A program made the position numbers and the translations under genes. From Eremophila alpestris peregrina (taxonomy: Eukaryota; Chordata; Aves; Passeriformes; Alaudidae): a DNA stretch of 64,000 bases. The stretch is from the NCBI GenBank assembly GCA_009792885.1, contig WMCF01000032.1:3700589-3764588 (forward strand), given 5' to 3'. Shown in pieces: positions 55,099-64,000 of this stretch (positions within the stretch are counted from its first letter, which is position 1; the number at the start of each line of letters is the position of its first letter). Under the pieces are notes generated by a model. The model saw only the letters and a program-made list of their open reading frames with translations, made no database searches and was not told the origin of the DNA.

Positions 55099-58000
55099 AT
55101 GGCGAGCCTCCCCAGTGCTGAGCTCTGGGCCTCCCATAACAAGATGGTGATGGAGCCCCTGGACACCAATGACCCGGAGGTGAGAGCCCCTTCCTGGCTC
55201 CTGCCCATCTGCTTCATTCATCCCCCAGCCAGCCATGGGCATGCTGACCTCGTCAAGCCAGGGATGTGGCAGGGTCCAAGGCTGAGCTGCTGGAACCCAT
55301 CCATCGTCTGCCCTCTCTGTAACTGGTTGGGATCAGCTGCACCAAGAAGGGATCACGTCTCCATTCTCCATCCCCTCTCCAAGCCCCGTCCCTGTAATGG
55401 AGCATCCACATCTCCGTGCAGAGCCAGCATGGGTGAAGCCATTTCTCTCCTCTCCCAAAGGTGCACAGCATCATCAAGAAAGAGAAGCAGCGGCAGAGGT
55501 TGGGGCTGGAGTTAATTGCATCAGAGAACTTTGCAAGCCGAGCAGTCCTGGAGGCTCTGGGATCCTGCATGAACAACAAATACTCTGAGGGTTACCCAGG
55601 ACAGAGGTATGGGGCTGGGGCCAAGGCCCACCAACCCAAACCCTCGCAGGGTGGGAGAGGAACCCCCCATCCTGCCAGGCCTCACCTCAGGGAAGGAAGT
55701 GATCTCCTTATGCTGGCTCTTCCAGGACAGGCTCTGACCTTCTCAGCCTCTGTCCTTGGCCACACATGGGACAGTCTCAGCAGGGTCACGTCTGCTGTGG
55801 CTGCACAAACGAGGCATCACCCCAGTTTCTTCCCAGCCTGGTCACAGGGACCATTCTGAGTAATGGGTTTTGTTTTACCCCATGCCCTGTCCTTTACTGC
55901 AGGTACTACGGTGGGACAGAGTTTGTGGATGAGCTGGAAAGGCTGTGCCAGAAGCGAGCCCTGAAGGCCTACCGCCTCGACCCCGAGAAGTGGGGAGTCA
56001 ATGTCCAGCCCTACTCAGGTATTGGGGTGCTCAGGAGAGCCAGGACAGTTGCCCAGGCCTCTGTGTGCCCCAGCATTCATAACCAGCCCAGTGTGCTCTT
56101 GCTGCAGGGTCACCCGCAAACTTTGCGGTGTACACGGCCCTGGTGGAGCCCCACGGCAGGATCATGGGGCTGGACCTGCCTGATGGTGGCCACCTCACCC
56201 ACGGGTTCATGACAGACAAGAAGAGGATCTCTGCCACCTCTGTCTTCTTCGAGTCCATGCCCTACAAGGTACAGAGAGCTGCTCCAGCCAGAGCCAGGAT
56301 GCAGTTATCATAAGCGTTGGTGCCTCTTAAAGTTAAAAGTACCAGCATCAGGCTGCCAGCACCCCCTCCTGCAGGACAGCACTGCAGCTGATCTTCACCA
56401 CGGCGAGGTGGCTGAACCTTCCTCTTCCTCCCCCAGGTCAACCCCAAGACGGGTTACATAGACTATGACCAGCTGGAGGAGAATGCCCGGCTCTTCCACC
56501 CCAAGCTGATCATAGCAGGCAAGGATCACACCTGTACCCCATAAACCTATAGACGCTGCAGTGCCAAGAGGAAACCTCCAACACAACCACCCTGGAAGGA
56601 GCTTGGGCTATCCACACTGCAAGCCTGGTCCTGGGGCTGTCCCAGGGTCCTGCACATCTGCTCCTGTCCCCTCCTCATGGCCTGTCCCCTCAGGTGTCAG
56701 CTGCTACTCGCGGAACCTGGACTACGCCCGCATGCGGAAGATCGCCGATGACAACGGCGCCTACCTCATGGCCGACATGGCCCACATCAGCGGGCTGGTG
56801 GCTGCCGGCGTGGTGCCCTCACCCTTCGAGCACTGCGACGTCGTCTCCACCACCACCCACAAGACCCTGCGGGGCTGCAGGGCCGGCATGATCTTCTACC
56901 GCAAAGGTGCCCCACCTGCCTGGGCTGCCGGGAGAAACACTGCGAGTTACCGCTGCTTCTGCTCCAGCTGGGAAGGAGGGAGGGCAGAAAAATCCTGGCA
57001 GCATCTGCGGAGCTTCCCTGGGTTCAGATTTGAAGAACAATCACTCTGCCTGCTCTGAGTGGGCAGGGGGTGAAAGCAGCTCGTGGGAGAAGGGTGGCTG
57101 TGCCGCTTTGTGACTGTGTCCTCCCTGTTTCACAGGCACCCGCAGCGTGGACCCCAAGACAGGCAAGGAGACCCTCTACAACCTGGAAAGCCTCATCAAC
57201 CAGGCAGTGTTCCCAGGGCTGCAGGGAGGCCCACACAACCACGCCATTGCAGGTATGCAGCCAGGCTGGCTGCCAGCTCCAGCTGGCAAAGGTGTCCTGG
57301 CAGGGCTCTGACCCTCAGCAGCAGCACGGGAGGCTCCAGCTGCCCTACAGGGGTCACAGCCTGGGGACACTGTGGCAAAAGGCAGCTGGTTGATCCAGCA
57401 TTGCCCAAGGAGTGACCAAGCCCTTCCTATCCTGTGTTTTGGCTCATGTTAATGCCACCAGCCTGGTTAGGGGAAGGATCAGTCCATTAGTTTGTTCAGC
57501 TCCAGTATGGCTTCTGCTGGCAGTGCCATTGCTGGTGGGAGCCCCCCAAAACTGACCCTGGCCTGCCTCTCTCTGCAGGGATTGCCGTGGCGCTGCATCA
57601 GGCCATGACACCCGAGTTCAAGGCTTACCAGCAGCAGGTGGTGGCCAACTGCAAGGCACTCTCATCAGCACTGATGGAGATGGGCTACAACATTGTCACA
57701 GGTGAGGACATGTCTTGGCAGTGGGATGGGGCTGACCCTGGGGTCTGACCAGGGCAGCACTTCGTGGACACCATGGGCAGAGCTCTGTTGGTGCAATTCC
57801 TCACCCCTTATTAAATCTCAAAGTCTTCTTTTGCTGAAGTTTGTGGCAGCAGCATTTCCTCAAGCCCATGTGCACACCAAACCCCTCTCTTTGCAGGGGG
57901 CTCTGACAACCACCTGATCCTCGTGGACCTGCGCAGCAAAGGCACAGACGGCGGCCGGGCCGAGCGGGTGTTGGAGCTCTGCTCCATCGCCTGCAACAAG

Positions 58001-58817
58001 AACACGTGCCCTGGTGAGGGATCCCACAAGCTCTGCCAGCCCCTGGACCACTCCAGGAGCCAGGCTGAAATGCCACAGGCGGTGGTTTGGGTGCCAGGTT
58101 TGGTGACGTGTGCCTCGTTGTGGTGCAGGTGATGTCAGTGCCCTGCGCCCCAGCGGGCTCCGGTTCGGGACGCCGGCTCTGACCTCGCGCGGCTTCCGGC
58201 AGGACGATTTCCGCAAGGTGGCCCAGTACATCCACAAAGGTGAGCCTGTGGGGCCAGCACAGCTCCAGCACCAGCCTGGGCCAGGGCAGCTCCCCTGGGT
58301 GAGGAGGCACCTGCTGAGCCACACTGGAGCCATCCCCACAGCTGGCAAGGCAGCACACCCACAAATGAGGAATAACCATCTTACCTCTGGATGTGGGGGA
58401 GGACATCTGGCCACAGCTGGGACCATCCAAACTCTCCCCACTGCACAGGCACTGGGCTGAAAGCCTGTCCCTCTCACAGTTTTCTCCCAGTTGTCCTCAG
58501 GAGTTCCAACTTGTTTCCCAGGGCAGCAAGTCCCTGAGATAGGAAGGAGGGAGGGAGCAGGGCTGTGTCCCAGGGAGCAGCAGGGCTGGGAGATCCATGG
58601 GATGCAGCAGCTGTGAGGGCTGACCAAGACATGTCCCATCCTGGCAGGGATTGAGCTGGCTCTGCGTGTGCAGAAGGACATGAGCCCCAAGGCCACATTG
58701 AAGGAATTCAAGGAAAAATTGGAAGACCCAAAATACCGTGGGGAGCTGAAGGCACTGAAGGAAGAGGTAGAAGCCTTTGCAGCCACGTTCCCACTCCCGG
58801 GGCTGCCTGTCCTGTGA
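55099..58817 (+). CDS. SHMT1: SHMT1, cytosolic serine hydroxymethyltransferase; eleven coding exons
   Basis: Coding exons: 55099-55179, 55461-55606, 55903-56018, 56108-56268, 56437-56518, 56694-56906, 57136-57252, 57579-57701, 57897-58013, 58129-58239 and 58648-58817. Phases agree throughout and give 478 residues (human 483). The enzyme is a PLP-dependent tetramer that interconverts serine plus tetrahydrofolate with glycine plus 5,10-methylene-THF in the cytosol, feeding thymidylate and purine synthesis. The PLP lysine is K252 in TTTHKTLRG. Also visible are the N-terminal LGLELIASENFAS, YSEGYPGQRYYGGTEF, LMADMAHISGLVA and the RPSGLRFGTPALTSRG segment near the C-terminus. All introns are GT-AG except the one after 56518, which begins GCAAGG. 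The exon with the ATG (leader from 55074) starts in context caccATGG. The gene is intact and faces SMCR8 tail to tail. Confidence 0.98.
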
Positions 58818-59540
58818 GGGGACACTGCCATGCCTGCTCTCGGAGCCACGGGAGTACCCAGGATTGTGACATGCTCACAATCCCCAGCCTGAGACCAACA
58901 CCCCAGTGCCTTCTCCCAGCACTTCCCTGTGGAACTGCAGCAGCAGCTCCTCCTTTGGCTCTTACTCCCCTTTCCCCTCCCATGTGGGGCACAGGGACCC
59001 CATGAGTACAACCCCCATGGGACACCAGCCCTTCACCACTGTGTCACCGCTGGGACCAAGCACCAGGTCACCCTCACCTCATGGCCAGGTGCCATCCAGC
59101 TCCTGCTGGCTGTGGAGCAGCAGATGAGATTTAGGCTGGTCTGTCCACATTCCCTGGACACCCTGCCCATGGCAGTGTGAAGGATGGGGCTCCAGCTGCA
59201 CAAGAAACCTCACAGCCACTAAAAGTCCCCGTGGTTTCAGCCTCAAGGATTCCCCTCCATCCTATGTGCCTTGCCACCTCCACAGGCCAAGCCTTGTCCT
59301 GAACATCCCTCCTGGGATCACCATCCCATCCTAACCAGATCCTCCAGTATTTTCTCAGACCCCGTGGCACAAAGCTTAGGTTGAACCATTTTTTAATAAG
59401 CACGGTAAAATTAAGAATTTAACCACGATTTGTGACAAGAATTATAAGCTTTAAAAAATACGACCAATTTTTTCTTTTTTTTTTTTTTGTATTTCAAAAA
59501 TATCTGAACCCAAATAAATATTTTTTTTAAAAGTACATTT
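58818..59540 (+). other. SHMT1: SHMT1 3'UTR
   Basis: The sequence after the stop codon runs to AATAAA at 59513-59518 in AT-rich sequence. A T-rich run lies at 59471-59488. The minus strand here has an ATTAAA (TTTAAT at about 59393) that could end a long SMCR8 3'UTR, so the two 3' ends may overlap. Confidence 0.65.
59513..59518 (+). terminator. SHMT1 poly(A) signal AATAAA
   Basis: A canonical hexamer about 700 bases after the SHMT1 stop. Confidence 0.65.
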
Positions 59541-62500
59541 CTCAGACTATTCATTTGGTGTTAACATCTGTTAAACTCTTGTGCAGTAACATTTACAGCA
59601 CGACACTAAGACATGCTTCTTGGATTTCTCCTGGTCACACTCGCCCTAACTACTGACGCAAGCATTCGGCACACACAGGCACACACATGGAACTCAACAT
59701 GCAGGAATAGGATACAGTGCTTTTAAAATAAGATGAGAATTCATCACAGCCTCCTGGCAGCCCTCAGAGGCAGCTCCAAGCCCAGCCCCATCCCCATGCC
59801 AGCTGTGCCACTGGCAGGACCGGGTACCCTGCTTCTGCCTTCCAGTTAAATCCGTCTCGGGACCAGTGGGTGGGGGGGGTTTGTGACCCCTCCAGCATCG
59901 GGGTGCAGTTTGGTGCTCTGACATTGTGCTCTAGGGCAGGTGTTCTGCAGCCTGGGCAGCTCCCTGAATTCCCTCAAACTCTGTTCCAGGAGCCTTCTGT
60001 GTTGCCACAAGCCCTGGGTCCTGCCCAGCTCCCAGAATCTGCAGCATGGGCTGGCCCCCACCACCAGACCAGGGGGGATCAAGACCCTCACGCTCAATAA
60101 AACCCGAAGAATTGGGCTGGGGGCACAGAGCCATCAGCTCCCACCCCTGGAGTGCCTCTCCCAGCCTCCCACCACGGTGAATATTGCTAGAATATAGGCA
60201 GCTCCTCCCTGCCGAGGCAAGGCAGCTGTGGAGCTGCTCAGAAGTGATTGCTATCAGACGAAAGGAAATCTGAGCACTGTTCTCTGAGAAATGAAACCTT
60301 TGTAGGGTTAAGATCACCTACAGCTATGGCTGACCCTCCTGGGGTGGGAGCTGGAAGCAGTGGGTTAGTAGAGAGCAGAGCTGGGGCTGGGAGGAGCAGG
60401 AGTGGAAAACGGGAGCTCTCCCTCCTGGCAGGGGGAGGGATGAATTCTTTGATGAATTCTCGGGCAGGTGGAACAGCTCCCCTCCCTGGCAGCGAGCAGG
60501 GAGCCAGCGTGGCAGTGCAGGAGTGGGGACATGCTGGGCTGGCAGCACTCACGGAAGCAGGGGACAGCCATGCAGGGCACTGCTGGCTCTGGCAGCTGGA
60601 AGGCTGCTGAGGATGGCGCTGCCACTGCCAGGAACCTGCCCTGCTCCTCGTGGAAGGATGGCTCAGGCAAGACACACACGCCAGAACTCGTGGTGGGAGC
60701 TATCAGTGCAAAGGTTGTGGCTTGTTGTTAGTCTGTGAATATCAGAAATCAGTGAGGTACCACACCAGATATGGGGGAAAGTCCTAAAGTGCCAATACAA
60801 GGATCTGTACTGTACAGGAGCAGAAGAACACAGAGAGAGAAATTACAGAGGAAAGAGGAATTCATCTCCCAAACACAGATGCACTCAGAATCCCCCCAGT
60901 TTCTGCCACCACAAGCAGAGAGGGCTCCAAATGCACTGAGGTGCCACAGCCCGGTGTTAACTCCTTTCCAGTCCAAGTTCAGAGGTTACATTGCTGAGAG
61001 GAGGACAAGCACTCCAGAGTGTGTTTCTCCACAGCTCCCAGCTGCAGATAATCCCAGAGCTCCCGTTGGGAATAGGGTGATGTTCCAGCCAAGCCCCCGG
61101 GGCATCCTCCCCAGTCAGAGCTGCTTTGTGGCAGAGAGGTGAAGCAGGTCAGAAGGTGGTAGTGCAAGTATTGCTCAACACAGCCTTGAATATCAGATAC
61201 TACAGGTTAGACAGAGAGCAAGAAGTGAGTTATTGATCAATTTATGAGCACAGCTGAACACTGCAGGTCGAGACCACTTTGACTAAGATGAGCCACCACG
61301 AATCATCTCTCCCACTCCATGCTGGAGGAATTTCTGAGTGAGTCAGCAGGAAAAAAAATCAGTCCCTCCCTCCCTCCTTAAACCCAAACAGCACTAGGCA
61401 GTTTTTCAGCAGGAAACAAGCTCCTGTTTTGAGCACTGCTCCAGAGCAGGATGCTGGGAGCTTTCATCTGTCTGGTGTCACCTGCATTACTCATCTACTG
61501 CCTCTTCCCCCAGGGCATCTCACCTCAGCTTTAGTGTGGTGTTTTGTTTGGGTGTGCATGAATCCATCAGGGGGCACCTTGAGTCACCTCAGGAAGCAGC
61601 AAATTTGATGGACACGGAGGCCTTTCACCAGCAGACTCAGTTCACATGAGACAGAAGGGCACAGGTAGGACAGGAAAAGGCTTTGAACATGCTAAAAAGG
61701 TGAGCAGCCCCAGAGAGACGCTGCTCACCTTCAGCAAAGGCCATACCACACTGCTTCCAACCATGACCTCAAAACACCATCACAACCTCTGACCTGGGAA
61801 ATCCCTCTGCAGTGTACCACGAGGCCAACCTGGCTGAGCTACCACAAACAGCAATAATCTTAAAAACAGCCTTTCTGCCCTGTTGGTTTATACCCCAGAG
61901 AGCTCTTTCCAGGGGAGACGAGAAGGTGGCACGATCCTGAGGCACAGATACTGGGCAAAATGACAGCCTGCCTGCCTCCAGGACATGGTTTTGGAGGAGT
62001 ACAGATCTCACAGCAAGTCTCAGTGGGGTCTAAGCCACACTGGGGAACCCCAGGCTGTACACAGAAACTTCCCAGGCTCAGAAGGAAGATCGTATTCCTC
62101 TCCAAAACTGCCTCACATTATCACCATAAACAGAAGTTTAAAACAAAAACCAACAAACCAAAGAAGAGATCAGCTCTTGTAGGATCTTAGCTGTTCTCAG
62201 CCCATAATCAGCATTAAAAAGAATTAAAACCAAGATTAGCTTTCCTAGCAAGACTTTTCTTAATTAGAAGTACCATGGGAGCTGCTACTGCCACATGGCA
62301 CTGGGCAGAGCAGCCCAGGCCCAGCATCACCTATGAGACTCCAGAGGGAAGCGCTGCACCCAGGCACAAAGCTTTTAGCATTGACAGGAAGGATCTGGGA
62401 GTGTCACCACGTTGGTGGCACATCCTTTATGGCACAGAAGCTTTGAAAGGGAAGGTTCTCAGTACCCAGGCTCAGAGAGCAGCAGTTCTGCCCCATCCAG

Positions 62501-63670
62501 AGCCACCCAGGAGCCCTGGGAGAGGTAGTCAGGACATGACAACGGCTCAGCCAGGAGCGGCACGTAGCGATGCCAGCCCTGTTTTACCACAAATGCCAGC
62601 TCCCCAATAAAATAAAATAAAATAAAATAAAATAAAATAAAATAAAATAAACTATTATGGATAGAACACAGAATCCACTACATTCATCCCCGATCTCTCC
62701 TGAGCACTTGTACCTCACCAGCCAGGCAGCCTGTGGTAACAGCCTGCTGTCTCACAGTGTGGCTCCAGCTGAACCACATCGTTTCGCCATCACAAAAAGC
62801 ACCTAAAAAGAGGGTCCTCACCCTCCTTCAGTTCCCTCTGTCTTTAAAAAGCCACCCCTGCCCTCACACGCTCTGAGGATTCCCAGTGTCCCTCCAGCCT
62901 GCTCAGAGGCTGCCCAGCAAATGGGATGCGACAAATGAACAAGGCACAGTGCTCTACATTCACAGGGCTGGCGCCCCAGGGCTCGCCAGCTCAGGGAGTG
63001 CTTCCACCTTCCTGATTTTAACAAAGCTGGGAGAAACTGGGAAACCCTTTCTGGAGAGAAGCACGTGTGCCCCCACTGTGCTACCACTCACCCAGGCACA
63101 ACCTATCTAGGGAAGTGCCCAGAAACTCAGAAAGTGCAGGAAGGGACACCATCCACTGTGGCTGTGCACAGACCTTGTGAGCTGCCGCTCTGCCAGGGGG
63201 CTCTGAGCTACATTCACATGATAGACACATCAGTGGATACAAAACTTCACATGGCCTTTACACCTCTGCTCACAGCCCTGGCTCTATGGAAGGGACTGAC
63301 AGTGCTCAGGGTTCTGGCAGAAGCATGAAGGACACTGTGCTATATGGGGGGCTCCACACTAGTCAGTATTGATCCCCGAGGTAGCCCACCTCCCCTCATG
63401 CCATAAACCCCCTGGGATGCTGCCGTGATCCAGTCCAAGAGTGCCCCTTCTAACATTTACAAAGTGCCTGATGGTTTATGTGATGGAACACCTACACTTT
63501 TGGCTACAGGGAACACCCAGAAATCCTAATGGCCCGGATTTCTGGGGGAGCAGACACACCAAGACCTTGCCCCCTCCCCGATGTGTGAGAGCTACTGCAG
63601 GCAGCGGCAATGTCAAGCACGGATGAGCTCTGTCAGACTCCCAGCAAGTGGGGACACGGCCTGTGCAAGG
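59541..63670. other. SHMT1-SMCR8 convergent interval, probably mostly SMCR8 3'UTR
   Basis: No open frame here resembles a protein. The only distinct element is an AATAA pentamer array at 62606-62651. SMCR8 has a long 3'UTR in mammals, so much of this may be transcribed from the minus strand. I found no clear minus-strand AATAAA to fix its end. Confidence 0.5.
62606..62651. repeat. (AATAA)n pentanucleotide microsatellite, about 9 units
   Basis: Perfect AATAA units (TTATT on the minus strand) in the presumed SMCR8 3'UTR. Confidence 0.9.
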
Positions 63671-64000
63671 CTAGATTTTGTACAAAAAGCTGGGGACATA
63701 GTCAAATCTGAGCAGGGGGTTCCCCCCCTGCCCCGGTTCCTGAATGTAGTGCAGCTTCAGCAGCTCGGCCAAGTACTGCACGATTTTGATATCCTCATTG
63801 GCAAGGCCCAGCTGGAGCTTTAGGAAGTTCATCCTGCGATTCACAACGGACTCCTCCGGTTCCCTTTCGCTGATGGGGAGGTGCAAATGATGGCAGAAGG
63901 TGAAGAGGAAGGCTTTAGAACACAGCTGGGTGAGGATGCTTTGGACGTGCATGTAGTAGGTGCTGCCGCGCTTGATCTGCGTGCGGTGGTCGGCCAGGCG
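63671..64000 (-). CDS. SMCR8: SMCR8, C-terminal end (partial)
   Basis: The frame is open from the window edge to a stop at 63671-63673 and codes the last 109 residues: RLADHRTQIKRGSTYYMHVQ, then SILTQLCSKAFLFTFCHHLH, ending LLRFDYVPSFLYKI. This matches the C-terminus of SMCR8, a DENN-domain protein that forms the C9orf72-SMCR8-WDR41 complex. The complex acts in autophagy and lysosome signalling and as a GAP for small GTPases. The position next to and convergent with SHMT1 is the same as in mammals. The N-terminal part lies beyond the window. Confidence 0.93.
   Translation of the reverse strand, partial: RLADHRTQIKRGSTYYMHVQSILTQLCSKAFLFTFCHHLHLPISEREPEESVVNRRMNFLKLQLGLANEDIKIVQYLAELLKLHYIQEPGQGGNPLLRFDYVPSFLYKI

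Noticed and set aside
1..64000. CRISPR arrays, prophage, bacterial operons or rRNA
   Set aside because: The sequence is plainly vertebrate nuclear DNA and nothing of this kind is present.

Overview
The window is vertebrate nuclear DNA and almost certainly from a bird. It has multi-exon genes with GT-AG introns, CpG-island promoters, and at least nine truncated LINE fragments that resemble the 3' end of the avian CR1 family. The gene order matches the ancestral neighbourhood of mammalian 17p11.2 (SMCR8, SHMT1, PRPSAP2, SLC5A10, FAM83G) packed into 64 kb. The species cannot be fixed from the sequence alone.

Layout, left to right. (1) 51-16248, plus strand: FAM83G (PAWS1), five coding exons, 881 residues, with a 3'UTR to about 16915. 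(2) 14035-27998, minus strand: seven recognisable exons of SLC5A10 (SGLT5). They interleave with FAM83G, lying in its last intron, antisense to its 3'UTR and downstream of it. The copy is broken: frame-changing indels in four exons, a nonsense codon and a lost splice donor. I read it as a unitary pseudogene. (3) 30341-44480, minus strand: PRPSAP2, ten coding exons and one non-coding first exon in a CpG island, 369 residues and apparently intact. (4) 44.5-51 kb: a gene-poor spacer with an old CR1 copy against the PRPSAP2 island. (5) 51492-52577, minus strand: a single-exon class A GPCR of the chemerin/formyl-peptide receptor family. (6) 53.8-58.8 kb, plus strand: SHMT1 with a CCAAT-rich CpG promoter, one non-coding and eleven coding exons, 478 residues, including one GC-AG intron. 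(7) 63671-64000, minus strand: the last 109 residues of SMCR8, convergent with SHMT1.

The genes do not form a pathway. SHMT1 (cytosolic one-carbon metabolism) and PRPSAP2 (regulator of PRPP synthesis) both feed purine synthesis. FAM83G is a CK1/BMP-SMAD scaffold, SMCR8 belongs to the C9orf72 autophagy complex, and the GPCR is a leukocyte-type chemoattractant receptor. The most notable observations are the decayed SLC5A10 intertwined with an intact FAM83G, a perfect 16-bp inverted repeat in a FAM83G intron, the GC-AG intron of SHMT1, and a duplicated CCAAT module spaced 63 bp apart in the SHMT1 promoter. All exon limits were set by eye from splice signals and reading-frame continuity. Comparisons with human proteins are from memory, not from a search.
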